The notes beneath the pieces are model-generated. The model was given only the letters and a program-made list of their open reading frames with translations. It was not told the origin of the DNA and made no database searches. The position numbers and the translations under genes were made by a program. Shown piece after piece: positions 31,737-43,814 of a DNA stretch of 64,000 bases. The stretch is taken from the NCBI GenBank assembly GCA_031772625.1, contig CM062815.1, forward strand, positions 922,166,582 through 922,230,581, written 5' to 3'. The stretch's first letter is position 1; each line of letters begins with the position of its first letter. The stretch comes from Pinus tabuliformis (Eukaryota > Streptophyta > Pinopsida > Pinales > Pinaceae).

Positions 31737-33935
31737 ATGCATAGGGAAAGAGACTCTAGAGGTAGGTTTGTAGGTCGAGGAAGAAGTTTAATTTCTACAT
31801 CATCACTCACTCCACCACGACCTCGTAGTGCCACACCACCCACACAAACTCAAATTCCATCCATAGCAAGCCAATGTAAACTTCCTGAAGTCTTAAGATC
31901 CAAAATCGAATCTAAAGGTTCACCAACCTCATCAACAAAGGTTGTAATATAAGACAATCCTACATTTCCAACGACTGGAATAATTTTTCTATCTTCAACT
32001 GGAGAACAACTTCTAACTCAAGAGTTAGAAGTTCCTTCTGAAGAAGAAGAATAAGAAATTTACTTCAAACAATTGATAGAGGTAATAGAAGAACTAGAGG
32101 AGAAACTAGATAGCCATGTTGAATAACCAGATATATCTTCTAAAGAACCCATCATGGATGAAGAAGGAGAAGGAGGAGTACACAATTTCAATGGTGAACA
32201 ACATAGGATTGGAGGAGGAGGAGGAAATAGAGGGGGTGGTAGAGGTAGAGGAAATAGAGGAGATCCAGAACCTGTTGGATTCCCTATCCTTTATGAGGAT
32301 ACAACATTAACAATGAAGAATATTTCACCCTCTATTCTCCCCAACTTTCATGGAATAAGAAGGGAAGACCCAAAGACATTTCTTTTTGAATTTAAGGTAT
32401 TATGTAGATCATATGATTATCTGCATGATGCTCAAAAACTAAAAATTTTCCCTGCCACCTTAAAGGATGCAGCAATAAAATGGTTTTTGAGTCTAGAAAC
32501 AAATTCTATAAGGACATGGGCACAAATAAAAGATGCATTTTTAGGGAAATATAAGGATTATTGTATGCCTCATAGTATCAAATATGTAGTCTTCAAAATT
32601 ATACAAAACGAAGATGAGAATATTGCAGAGTTTATCGAGATATTTGTTTATAATATCAAAAGGGAAAAAATGAACAATCTGGATGAGGAAACTTTGAAAG
32701 CTCTCTTACTCAAATCCATTAAAGATGAATGGATAGATCTTCCCAATCTAATGGGAAAAGGAGATATTTCTTAGTTACCCTTTGCAGATATTTGTGATCT
32801 ATGTGTACATATTTCAAGAGGTAAAGCAAGAACAGGAAAAAGTTCAAAGGATCCTCTTTTATCAAGAGTAAATAAATTTGCAACTGGGACAGTAAGTAGG
32901 GCAGAATTAGGTAGTTTGTTTGATAATTTTAAAATAGATATTTTAGTGAGTCACGGTGAACAAATTGACACCCTTAAAATACAAAACAAGTAGAAAGTCG
33001 AAAACGTTTCATTATCCATCTTTTATCCTAGGCGTAGAAAGAAACATGCTCTAAGAGAATGTCCTTTGGATTTAAAAATCATATCAACATGTGTTATATG
33101 TGCAGAAAATCATGATAGAAAAGAATGTCCCTCTATACCAGGTCTTAAGGCTGTATTTAATGAAGAAGGAATGCCAAATCAGGTAGACCCCCTTTACTTT
33201 ATTGCCAAAAGACCATGGAAAAATCCTCAAACAAATCAAAATCAAGGTTTTAATCATCAACAATTTGTACAATCTTCACAAAATACTTGGAATCCACCTA
33301 TGCCATGGCAGCCTTGGGCTCAACCACCACAACCTTGGATTCAAGGATTGCAAAATCCTTATGGAAGATATTCTCAATATGAACAATATCCACCACCTTA
33401 TCCAAATTTTCCACCACAATACTTCCCTCAAACCAACCAGTTACCTCAAGCTCAAGCTCAAAATGTGAATCCACAAATTTATTTTCCATTTACACCAAGA
33501 CCAAATCAATTACCTGTTCAACCACTTCCAAATCCAAACAATAAAACTTCACAACCTGTTTACAACTTAGAAGGACAGAATCCTCAAAATTATATGATAA
33601 CTCCATTGGATATGAATAATGTTCAATTAAGGTCTGGTAGAGTATTAGAAAATAAGAAACCATCTATTATTATTCAGGAAATAGAAAACAATTCTCAAAA
33701 AGATAATAATAACTCTGAAGAAGAAATTTTCCTTCCTCAGAAAGAAAATAGTGAAATGGAAAAAAGTCCCACACATTCTAATAATACTCCTATTATAGAA
33801 CAACCTTCAGTGTCTATCCTAAGACTACCCTTTCCTGAAAGTTTGAAAATTGATAAAGGAGTAGAAAAGAAAATCATATTGCCTGATTATGATATGCTAG
33901 ACGAATTTAAAAATGTCTGTATAAAAATTCCTTTA
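31737..33935 (+). pseudogene. gag: Element B gag
   Basis: One frame from ATG 31737 (MHRERDSRGRF, matching the start of gag in element C) with about five stops, among them TAA 31950-31952 and TAG 32772-32774. The capsid core is at 32290-32770, with ILPNFHGI, FLFEFKVLCRSYDY and AAIKWFLSL. A glycine/arginine-rich stretch (GGGGNRGGGRGRGN) precedes it. Zinc-knuckle region at about 33030-33150: CPLDL, CVICAENHDRKECPS. The C-terminal part (33200-33600) is a Pro/Gln/Asn-rich low-complexity tail. The last stop, TGA, falls near 33936; the same frame continues into protease. Gag packages RNA and forms the particle; this copy cannot do so. Confidence 0.88.
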
Positions 33936-33983
33936 TGACAAGCAATAAAATAAATATGGATTTTTGCAAAAACAATTAAGGAA

Positions 33984-34777
33984 TTGAGTACTAAAGGATC
34001 GGGAAGAAAAATAAATGAAATAAAAAGAATTCAATTAGTCGGGAAAATTGCAGATATTATGATGGGGAAGACAACAATCCTGAAGTATTTAGATCTAGGA
34101 AGCCCCATTGTAAAAACACACATCAATGGAACTGAAATACCAAACACTCCGATTGATCTAGGAGCATCCATAAACATAATGAGAAAACAAACTATGGATA
34201 AATTAAACTTTCCTAATCTTTAATACACACCAACATTGTTACAATTAGAAGACATATCTGTAATTAAACCGATGGTGTGTTAGAAGATATATATGTACCC
34301 TCATATTCTTGGGAATATCCTGTTGATTTCATGGTTTTAACCCCCAAGAATAATTTAGGAGGACATCTATTAATTTTAGGAAGACCATGGTTAGCTACAG
34401 TCGATGCCTTTATCAGTTGTAGATCAGGAGACATGTTTATCTCAAATGGAAGCTCGATAAAGAAATTTACATTGTACCCACCTGCAAAAACAATGATAAA
34501 ACTAGAAAATGAAGAATGGATGGATGAAAATAGCAATATACAACCAGTTTTCACTATTTCACAAATAAATGAGGAGGATCAAATTTTAAATTCAATAGAA
34601 AATCATGAACCCTTTTTACATTGTCATGATAGTCAAAATTTTCAAGAAGAATGTAATATCGAATATCTATCATCTAAACAAATGTCTTTACATTCTATAG
34701 AAAAATTTGGAAATTCTTCAATAGAATGTTTTCCAAGAAAAACCTTGAATATTAATGAAAACCTCGAAGAATTATAG
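33984..34777 (+). pseudogene. Element B protease and pol N-terminal spacer
   Basis: Protease active site PIDLGASIN (about 34150), the Athila form with Leu in place of Thr/Ser. One base is missing around 34270, shifting the frame; the second part (34277-34777) holds VPSYSWEYPVDFMVL and LLILGRPWLATVDAF, the C-terminal strands and loop of the protease, then a spacer. Ends with TAG and a poly(A) run (34780-34797) where the frame shifts again before RT. Confidence 0.85.
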
Positions 34778-34797
34778 AAAACAAAAAAAAAAAAAAA

Positions 34798-35490
34798 CTG
34801 GTAGAAATATTACAAAAACACTCTTTTGCATACGCATGGGAATATACTGCTATGAAAGGAATTGATCCTAAAACCTGCATGCATCATATCTATATTGAAG
34901 AGAATGCTCGACCAGTTCGACAACCACAAAGAAGAATGAATCCACACTTTCACGAAATTGTTAAAGAAGAATTGCAGAAAATGTTAAATGTAAATTTTAT
35001 TTATCCAATATCAAAAAGTCAATGGGTTTCACCCCTAGTAATCGTTCCTAAGAAAAATTGAAAATGGAGAGTATGCATTGATTACAGGTAATTGAATAAA
35101 GAAACTTTGAAAGATCACTTTCCACTTCCTTTAATAGGTCAAGTTTTAGATACATTATCAGGGAAGAAATATTTCTCATTTTTGGATGGTTTTATTGGGT
35201 ATAATCAGATTCAAGTAGCACCTGAAGATCAAGACAAAACCACATTCACCTTTCCATGGGGGACTTATGCTTACCGAGTACTTCCTTTTGGACTATGCAA
35301 TGCTCCAGAAACATTCCAGAGGGAAGTACTAGGAATTTTCTCTGATAGTATTCATGATTATGTGGAAGTATATATGGATGACTTCACGGTTTATGGAAAT
35401 TTTTTCGAAGAAGCACTTGAAAATTTAGAAAAAGTTCTCCTAAGATGTAAAGAAGCAAATATTTCATTAAGTTGTGAAAAGTGTTTATAG
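34798..35490 (+). pseudogene. Element B reverse transcriptase (fingers and palm)
   Basis: Athila-type start with CMHHIY and RPVRQPQRRMNP, then WVSPLVIVPKKN. TGA 35059-35061 and a TAA just before 35092 interrupt it. FSFLDGF carries the first catalytic Asp and YMDDFTVYG the catalytic pair, both intact. Frame changes at about 35485 into the RT thumb/RNase H piece. Normal length otherwise. Confidence 0.9.
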
Positions 35491-36662
35491 TGTTTAATGA
35501 AGGAATTTTTTTAGGTCACCATATTTCAGGAGATGGAATTAAGGTAGACTCATCTAAGGTAGAAATTATTTCCAAATTATCAATCCCTAGTTGTCAACAA
35601 GCTGTTAGAAGTTTTATTGGTTTTACTAGATATTATATAAGATTTATAGAAAACTTCACAAAGATTGCATCTCCAATTTTCAAATTACTCACCAAGGACT
35701 GTGAATTTAGTTGGAACTCTGATTGTCAAAAGGATTTCGAAACTTTGAAAAAAAAGATCTTTGAAGCACTTATCTTAAAAGGACCCAGTTGGAAATTGCC
35801 TTTTCATATATCAATTGATGCTTCAGATACAGCTCCAGGAGCTGTGTTAGGATAAAAATACCTTACTCCTTATGCCATTTACTATACCAGTAAAAATTTA
35901 ACTCCTGCAGAGATAAATTATATTGTAACTGAGAAGGAGTTTTTAGTTGTCATTCATGCCATTAATAAATTTAAACATTACATTATTGTCTATGAAACTT
36001 TTGTTCATGAAGATCAATCTTCCATTAGATATTTAATGAACAAACCAGTTACTAATGGTAGAGTAACAAAATTGTTATTAATGTTAAAAGAATTCAATAT
36101 CACCATTCTTGATTGACCTGGAAAACAAAACACAATTGTTGAATTTTTATCTAGAATTCAAAATGATAACAATGATATACATGTATAAGATAAGTTTCCT
36201 GATGAATATCCTTTTGCAGTGTCTACTAAATCACCTTGGTTTGCAGATATTGCCGATTATTTAGTTTTAGGAAAGTTACCCTCTTATTTGTTTCCTAGAG
36301 AAAATAGAAGAATAATCCAATCAAGTGCATCTTATTCATGGATAAATTAAGAATTATACAAGACAGGACCAAATCTCATCATCCGAAGATGTGTAAGAGA
36401 AGATGAAATACCTGAAATACTTAAAGCATGCCATGATGAACCATGTGGGGGTCATTTTTCTGACAAAATAACTACTTATAAAGTCCTTCTCTTAGGATAT
36501 TATTGGCCTTCCCTTTCTAAGGATGCGAAGGAATATGTTAAGAGGTGTGATAGTTGTCAAAAAATGGGGAAACCTGTTCCTTCAGATGAAATTCCACTAC
36601 AGCCTAAAGTACTCATCAAACCTTTTGAAAAATGGGCTTTGGATTTTTTTGGACCAATTAAT

Positions 36663-36716
<54 letters not shown>

Positions 36717-37594
36717 TTGTATGCATTGCTTATGTCACTAAATGGGTAGAAGCTAAAGCACTTCCTTTTGTTACTGAAAATGCTGTAATTTCATTTTTTT
36801 TTTAGGATATTTTTACCCATTTTGGTGTCCCAAGAGAAATTATAACAGATCAAGGAAAGCAATTTACATCTAGAGTAGTGCAAAAGATAGTGGAAGAATC
36901 TAAAATCAAGCATCAGAAGTTTACTCCATACCATCCACAAGCAAATGGACAAGTAGAATCTACCAACAAAGTGATTGAAGCAATCCTTACCAAGATAGTT
37001 CACTTGCACATAAGGGACTAGGCCAAAAAGCTTCCAGAAGATTTATGGGCCTACCATACCACATGGAGAAACACTACAGGACATACTCCCTATGAACTTG
37101 TTTATGGGAAGAAGGTCCTATTTCCAATTGAGTTCCAGATCCAGACCTATAAGACAATAGTCAAGTTGGGACTTGACTTATCAAAAGTACAAAAACAAAG
37201 AATGGGATAACTCAATGAGCTTGATGAAATAAGGCAAGATGATATCCATAAGACTAGTTTAATTCAACAACAGAGATCCAGATGGCATGATAAGTACATC
37301 AAAGAAAGAAAATTTCAGCTAGGAGACTGGGCATTATACTTTGATTCAAAGTTCAAAAATTTCAAAGGAAAATTTCAAACTCACTAGCTTGGGCCTTATG
37401 AGATTGAATTTTTTTTTGATAATGGAGCAGTCAGAATTAGGATTATTGATGAAGAAAAAATTCCTCTCCTAGTGAATGTGCACCGACTCAGGATCTATCA
37501 TAAACCAATGAAAAAAGAGGAATTTGTAAAGATTTTACAAGACAACTATGATTTGAAGTTGGTTAAGAAGAACTCTTCTTCTTCTCCACGTTAG
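35481..37594 (+). pseudogene. Element B RT thumb, RNase H and integrase
   Basis: RT thumb: FLGHHISGDGIKVD. RNase H: SIDASDT, EKEFLVVIHAINKF and HEDQSS keep the catalytic Asp/Glu/Asp. Stops at about 35853, 36114, 36187 and 36348. Integrase: zinc finger CHDEPCGGHF then CDSCQKMGK; core LDFFGPI, interrupted by a TA microsatellite at 36665-36715, after which the frame is shifted; ITDQGKQF and NGQVESTNK supply the other Asp and Glu. A C-terminal module with LGDWALYFDSKF and LGPYEIEF ends at TAG 37592-37594. Confidence 0.88.
36665..36715. repeat. (TA)n microsatellite inside the integrase core
   Basis: About 25 uninterrupted TA units between the codons for the first catalytic Asp region (LDFFGPIN) and AYVTKWVEAKA. 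It lies where the corresponding sequence of element C has coding sequence, and shifts the frame. Confidence 0.95.
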
Positions 37595-38311
37595 AATTTT
37601 TATTTTTCATATAATAATAATAATAATAATAAATATGTATAAACATGAAAACCAACAAATTGTTGGCATGTTTATGAAGAAAATTCAAGATGAAAAACAA
37701 GAATTCTTGGCATATTAAATTTTCTTTGTATTCCATTTTCTAGAATCCCATTTTCTTTTATCCCTCTCTTTTTCCAAAAAAAAAAAATAGCTACAGAATC
37801 ATTGATTTTCTACAACTGTAATGATTTTCTACAGCCTATGTGACAGACACCTCTGGTCATGCAATTTAAGGAATGATCGACTCCCTCAACTGGAAAGGTA
37901 CCTGAAGATAACATAAAAAGAAACCAAATGTTAACAAGAAAATAACTCAAAGGTATGCATTGCTTCAATTTAATAATAGGGATTAAAACATTAGATATAT
38001 GAATTATAAGACATAGTACTACCAAAAATCAAAATCATTATTGCAAAGAGTTGGTTGTGTCATGTCAAGTCTTGCATAAGCCGTCATTCACTCATATCCT
38101 GATCCATTGAATCGACCGCCCAAGACAGAAGCATAAATAATTTTAAAGGTTAGATTCTGCTTCATTACATCATATCCTCACAACTTACGCTTTCATTGTT
38201 CCATCACTCATACTCTCAACCTCTCCACTCTAGAAACCCTACCAAGCTATCCACCCTACCAAGCATTCTACCCTATCAAACAAAATAGTTGTGAAACAAA
38301 GCTTCTCATCC
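37595..38311 (+). other. Spacer between integrase and the post-integrase ORF of element B
   Basis: No gene. Holds an (ATA)n run at 37611-37632. AT-rich. The equivalent spacer of element C (57599-59404) is longer and has two repeat arrays. Confidence 0.5.
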
Positions 38312-39660
38312 ATGGGTGTGATAGTGAGAACACAGCCAGTAGGCAAGAAATTCTTGGAGGGATATCCTAAAATGAAAGAATTACTACAAAAATCACAATG
38401 GCTCGAATTTGTAGAAAAAATTGATGGCTTCCATAAAGAAGTGACTAAATCTTTCGCTAAGGCATTTGATGGAGTCGAAGTGGAGATAGGGGACATCAAA
38501 CTCACAGTGACAGAGTAATTTATAGCCGAAGACACTAGACTCCCGCGGATTGGAGAAAAATGGTTCAAGAACAGAGGAATAGAAACAGAGGATTGGAAGT
38601 TTTTCTGAAAGAAGCCAAGCATGGATACCACCATTTTCAAGAAGGGCATCCCAAGCATAGCACTGAAAAGTAAGTGGAGAAACCTACTTCTAATAATTCA
38701 AAAATTTGTTACCTGTGAAGGAAGGTTTGGGTGTATGTTCTTCTATCATATTCGGTTGCTAATGAATTTCCTTGAAGAAAATGAAATAAACCTTCCATAT
38801 TTCTTGCTGAATATTCTTAGGAAGATGTTAGGAAATGTACAAAGGAGAATTCAATTTATAGATAATATAATGTATCACCATGGTTTGGTCAAAATACTTG
38901 TTGAATTTCATCTCCAAAACAGAGGTGATAATTGGGAGAGGTTTTTAGTTATAAATCACTTTCAGGAAGAAACTGATGGGCAGCCAAATAGCAGCAGGCC
39001 TAAAAGGGGAAGAAATATTGATAAGACACAGGAACAAGAGCCATAAAAGATGACATCCCACTTTAAATAGAGATTCCATCACAAGCAGAGAAGCCTAAAA
39101 TAGAAAAGAAGAAAATTCAAAAGACTCCTTTCATAGCCTTGAGAAGGAGTACTAGACTCAACTCAGCAAAAAGACTACCCTAAAAGAGCACAAAGCATGT
39201 CAGTATAGAAATAGAATAAAACTCAGAATCCGAAGAAGAAAAATCAAGAGTTTCATCTCCAAAGGTTTCACCACCAAGGGTTTCACCACCAGCTATCACA
39301 TCGCCTCCTCAGACTCCAAGACAAAGAACACCAGAGGTCGATCCAGTGCAACAGGAGATTTATGATTATATAGAGTCCTTGGAGAAAACGGATCCATCAA
39401 GAACATAAATTCCAATTCAAGAGGAAGACGAAAATCAGTTTAAAGAACCACAAAAACCTCTAGTGGTCAATATATAGAAACAATAAATCTTTGAACTGGA
39501 GACATTAAACAGGTATATCAAAAATGAAAATCAAGCCTTGAAAGCACAAAACAACATTCAAATAGCTAAGAGTGATAATCTCCTCTTACATCTAAGTCTA
39601 TGGTTTAATAAGAACAAGAAACTAAAGAAAAAAATGAGGATTTACATAAATAGGTTGTAA
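38312..39660 (+). pseudogene. Element B post-integrase ORF (Athila third ORF)
   Basis: ATG 38312. The frame has TAA 38516-38518 and a TGA near 38606, runs to TAA 39044-39046 and then continues in another frame. The N-terminal part is helical with WLEFVEKIDGF, FDGVEVEIGDIKL, CEGRFGCMFFYHIRLL and IMYHHGLVKILVEF. Then a Ser/Pro/basic linker (SPPRVSPPAITSPPQTPRQ) and a Lys-rich coiled coil (about 39490-39660). The same plan is present in element C. Athila elements carry an ORF here that has been called env-like, but I see no signal peptide or membrane segment, so I do not call it an envelope. Role unknown. Confidence 0.7.
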
Positions 39661-39820
39661 ACTTGACATACAAGATCCTCATGAGGACACCAAGGATGAC
39701 AATTACTAGAAAGAAAGTGAAAAAGATGAAGTTGGATGTACTAGCAGAAGTATCCTAGCAAATGCAGTAGTTTAAGATATCAATTTTGCAGTTTGTATGA
39801 GGATATACAAAATCTTCAAT

Positions 39821-39829
39821 GTGGGGGAA
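39821..39829 (+). other. Polypurine tract of element B
   Basis: GTGGGGGAA immediately before the 3' LTR start TGTAAAG at 39830. Confidence 0.9.
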
Positions 39830-41219
39830 TGTAAAGTTCCATAACTGTTTTGTTTTGACACCCTTTTTCCACCATTTTTCTCTTTTTCATCATCACTATC
39901 AAGTTGCTCAATAAAGGCAACAAATCATAGATGTTGATAAGGTAATAGCTATTACATGCCTTATTTCTCATATGCATTAATGTTCCTTATTGTTATATTA
40001 AAGAGTGCATTAGCTACATAATTAACATGATTCTGCAACCATTTTGTAAATCTGCAGCTACCTCCATGGTTCGCGGGGTTCTGGTGTGCTAATGAAACAA
40101 CTAAGCATATGGGTAGTTGAGGATTGATCCCCTCATGGATCTCCTCCTATTCACTCGATCCAGTTCATCAAAAGGATCACACAACAACACGGTCAAAGAT
40201 ACAGGTCAACACGTAGCATCAAGGAGTCCAGACGCAACACATTTTTGTGATTAGCTTTCTAAATAGAAAATCGATGAATAATGATTTTCCTATTTAAGTT
40301 TCATATTTGAATTATGATTAAACATCAGATCCATAGGCATGAAAGTCTCAATAGATTGAGCACAAATTTTATATAAATATGTATTCTCTGTAAACAATAA
40401 TAGGGAGGAAGTATTAAGTTAATTGTTGAAGAAATTGTGAACTAGGCTTTCACTTTTGCATTAATTTGAAGTTACTTTGTTGATCTGATGCGTATTTGAT
40501 TGTGAATCATACCTATTAGATGCGGAGGGCCCCTGCAGACAGTGAAGGTTTTAATTTTTTAATTTCATTGATTTGTAATTACATTCATTTAAATACTTTC
40601 TATTCTCACTGCATTCTAGTTTAATTATTTCATTGCTTTCGTTATTTCGTATAGACTCAGTTATCTCGTTATTGTTTTTCATTTCGTTTATAGTTATAGT
40701 CTTTCACATAGTCTAGTCCTTCAATGCTTTTCACTTCATTAAATTCAGTATCTTCATGCTTTTTAGAGTTAGAATTTATATCATTCTATAATTAGTAATT
40801 AGAAACTTCCTTCATGTTCTTTAAACTCAGAATAGTATATATTTCATAGGAAAGTTTTTGGATTTTAATTCTCTATTTCATAGCAGCAAAGTGTTTATAT
40901 AGATTCATAAATTTAGGATGAATAACATAAGACATTTTCTAGATGATAATTAATTAGATATGATTTGATAGATTGATCTAACAATATCCTAACTTTCATT
41001 CATTCTCACAATAGCTTAACTTTCAAGTATTAAGTTGTAGAAATCTAACTCTAATGAAAATCTAGATAAACAACAAAAATATCAAAATAAACATAACCAT
41101 CATCTTACTAAACGAAAGAATAAGCTTCTAGCATATATAGTGCACCTGCACTTCACAAGTTTACCAACTCTGGTCCATAATTTATGCTTGCAATTTAAGA
41201 ACATTAAATTGACCAAACA
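39830..41219 (+). repeat. 3' LTR of element B (1390 bp)
   Basis: TGTAAAGTTCC to GACCAAACA, matching the 5' LTR throughout. Followed by ACTGT, the right target duplication (ACTAT on the left). Confidence 0.93.
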
Positions 41220-41388
41220 ACTGTCAAAGCCTTTGTAAATATGTGATGAAAATAAATATTATTGCACATTGTGAAAATGAGATGAAAATAAATATTGTCG
41301 AGAGCAATTGACAATTTGTACAACAATTTATCAAATGATCAATATGGTCATTTCAAACCACATAAATTTGAAAGTAATATCATTATCA

Positions 41389-41404
41389 ATATCTTTCACA
41401 AATA
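41389..41404. repeat. Left target-site duplication of the retrocopy
   Basis: ATATCTTTCACAAATA, identical to 42804-42819. A perfect 16-bp match bracketing a poly(A)-ended insert. Confidence 0.9.
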
Positions 41405-41622
41405 CCCCGGATGCGGGTGATGTGGTGGCGGAGGGCATGGTGCCACATGCTGAGAGGACAATGCCATTTGCCGAGAGGACGGAGCCACGTGAAGAGGACG
41501 GAGGCTTAAATAACATAAGCCTCTGCCCCAAGAATCCTTAATGTCCATTAATGCTGGTAGCAGAGGGGAGAGAAGAGCATTCATGGCGCTCTGGTGCCGA
41601 GGGAAGGCAGAGGAGGTTAAGT

Positions 41623-42269
41623 ATGGAGCCAGAATGTTGCAGCGACATTCTCGGCGAGTTCTGGTTCTGCAGAAGAGTGGGAACATTCTCTGTGCTTGGA
41701 CGCTTCTGGAGATTTGTTATTGGGTTTGTAGTGTGGGCAGCTTCTCTGTTCACATGGCAAGAACTAGAGAAAGACAGCCATGTCGAAGGGGACCTGGACG
41801 CGGGGCACCTTCTCGCCCCCCCGCAATGGCAGAAGGGCAGCATCAATGTTGCTGCTGTTGTAGTCTACGACGGGCAGGAATTCCCCATCTGCAAGTTTCT
41901 CAATTCATGGATACATACGATCCGGATGAGAAACCGCCAAGGCAGCCTGGAAGCCCAGCATTCGGCACTGCGGTATTCAAGATGGGCAATTTCAATGTCC
42001 ACGTTTCCATCCTCTTTGTCAGAGATGAAGCGATGGACCTTGAAGGGGCAAACAAGCATGAATTACCCTCTGCGAATCCGAGGGACCAAGACAAAGTTCA
42101 GGTGGAAGATACAAAAGGGAAGGAGCCTCTCCAGACTATGGCGCAGGGGGCGTCATCATCCAAAGAGGCCGCGAACGAGGACCTGGACGTTCCCTTTGGC
42201 TTCGGGTACCCGATTGTGGAGATGGACCCGGACGACTTGGACCTGGACGACTTGGAGCCAGACGCATAG
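41623..42269 (+). pseudogene. Coding region of the retrocopy, two frames joined by a probable frameshift
   Basis: Two overlapping frames are open. Frame 1 (from 41551; internal ATG 41623, MEPECC) reads well up to about 41905, with a hydrophobic segment RFVIGFVVWAASLFTW and then INVAAVVVYDGQEFPICKF; beyond that it becomes Trp/Arg-rich nonsense-like sequence. Frame 2 (open from 41541) is Cys-run and Arg-rich before about 41905 but then reads DTYDPDEKPPRQPGSP, MGNFNVHVSILFV and an acidic tail ending DLDLDDLEPDA at 42267, stop TAG 42267-42269. The simplest reading is one protein of about 215 residues with one indel near 41895-41915. It may have a single N-terminal membrane segment and an acidic C-terminus. 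If frame 2 alone is translated it gives 242 residues. Function not recognised. Confidence 0.55.
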
Positions 42270-42474
42270 TTGCATCACCCGCTCGCCGTTCAGGTCAGAT
42301 TTTGATGTCCACGGTCTTGGTCGCTGGGTCTTTGTCTGGTCGTCTGCTTATGTTTGGTTTGGTCACTGGGTCTTTGGCTGGGTCGAACGGGCCTGCTCTG
42401 TTTTCTTTTTCGAGCCTGCGGTGTTTTACATTTCACCATCTAGATTAATAAGGAAATTTGCTAAGGTGCAGGGT

Positions 42475-42620
42475 CGCCCCTGCGTGGGTAATGTTTTCTG
42501 GGTCTCTGCCCCTGCGTGGGTGATGTTTTTCGGGTCTCTGCCCCTGCGTGGGTAATGTTTTTTGGGCCTCTGCCCCAGCGTGGGTATTGTTTTTGCATCT
42601 CAACCCCTGCGTGGGCTATG
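42475..42620. repeat. 32-bp minisatellite, five units, in the 3' part of the retrocopy
   Basis: The word GCGTGGGT or GCGTGGGC recurs at about 42482, 42514, 42546, 42578 and 42609, a 31-32-bp period, with unit core CCCCTGCGTGGGTAATGTTT. GC-rich and confined to the insert. Confidence 0.9.
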
Positions 42621-42803
42621 TCTATGTTTAAACTCTGGCTTTTTGGAGGAGGTTCTGGGTACCCAGAGCTCAATGCAAGCCACTGTTGGCTGCAATGTCA
42701 CAGTGCTGTCGCTGGTCTGGAAAACTCGTTTCACTGATTGTAATTTCTCCATGTACATAATATAATTTCTTAGAGTAGTATTATCGATAAAAAAAAAATA
42801 TAT

Positions 42804-42819
42804 ATATCTTTCACAAATA
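42804..42819. repeat. Right target-site duplication of the retrocopy
   Basis: Identical to 41389-41404, directly after the A-rich tail. Confidence 0.9.
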
Positions 42820-43346
42820 ACTATTAACACAATTACTAACTTATGAGAATTATGACTTCAAAATGAGAACTCTATCCCTAGAAATCTATATTTTTCTGTA
42901 AAAAACACCAAAATCAATCCCCACATCAAAAAGTCTTTTACAACCATGTCATTAGCAGTCTTGTACGATTGCTAGTGAGAACCTTAAAACCAACCCCCCA
43001 ACCCAAAAGTGGTTCTAACAACAACAAAAACATTTTTTAGAAGCTAAAATTGCAACTACTTTGAAACCACATACTTAGCAATTGGTACCAATGCAACAAA
43101 AAAACTTAAAATCAACCCTAAAGTGGAAAATAATGCTCGAGTGATACCGCTTCTTTTTATGTCGCTCAAAATATGATTTTTGAAATCATGACCTTAAAAG
43201 CCAAAATGTTTGCAGCCAAAATCTTAAGAGCAACCCTTAAATAAAAAAATAAATATATTCTATCAATAGCACTCTCTACTTTTTCCACCTTTTAAAACAA
43301 TGACCTTAAAACCCAATATTATTGCAAACAAAACCATAAAATTTGA

Positions 43347-43370
43347 ATATATATATATATATATATATAA
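43347..43370. repeat. (TA)n microsatellite
   Basis: About eleven TA units in AT-rich DNA. Confidence 0.9.
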
Positions 43371-43814
43371 AAGTGAGAAGTGAGAAAAATAACACCAAAA
43401 TAAAAAATAAAAATAAAAACAAAAAACCATATTTTTTAAATAAATAAATAAAATCAATTAAAAAATTATTTAAACAAATTATTTATATATATATAAATAT
43501 AATTTTATTTACCCGAAATAATTTCGAAAATCACTTCCTTCGTTTTACCCTCTATTAACCTCATTTCTCACTCACCTATACTTACATCCCTCTCAATCCG
43601 TCTGCAGCTCCCTATAAACACATAAGATGCACACACAGATGGAATACATGGATAAACACAGAACATGCACGCATGCAGAAGACGAGGCTCCAAATAATCA
43701 CATCATCAACCCCACACATCTTAATGAATTCTATAGCTAAATATATAGCAGCAATGTGAACAGCGGAACCGTATATTCAAGGATTCTACAATGGCATATG
43801 TATTCCACAGTACT

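Larger units (their letters stand above)
30288..41219 (+). mobile_element. Element B: Athila-like Ty3/Gypsy LTR retrotransposon, complete structure, inactive
   Basis: LTRs 30288-31673 and 39830-41219, primer site 31677-31694, gag, protease, RT, RNase H, integrase, a post-integrase ORF and a polypurine tract GTGGGGGAA at 39821-39829. Flanking pentamers ACTAT (left) and ACTGT (right) are a target duplication with one change. The DLGASIN protease site, tRNA-Asp-type primer and an ORF after integrase are marks of the Athila branch. Stops and frameshifts interrupt all ORFs. LTRs differ by about 7% in the parts I compared. Confidence 0.93.
41405..42803 (+). mobile_element. Poly(A)-tailed retrocopy (processed pseudogene or non-autonomous retroposon)
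   Basis: A 1.4-kb insert, far richer in GC than the AT-rich DNA around it, ends with an A-run (42789-42799, then TATAT) and is bracketed by the perfect 16-bp duplication. These are the marks of LINE-driven target-primed retroposition. It carries no reverse transcriptase, so it was moved in trans. Inside: a 5' part with GAGAGGAC and GCCA repeats, a broken coding region (41623-42269) and a long 3' untranslated part with a 32-bp minisatellite. No intron-like interruption is obvious. The parent gene is not in the window and I do not recognise it. Confidence 0.82.

Noticed and set aside
38239-38658. 139-residue minus ORF
   Set aside because: Antisense shadow of the element B post-integrase ORF.
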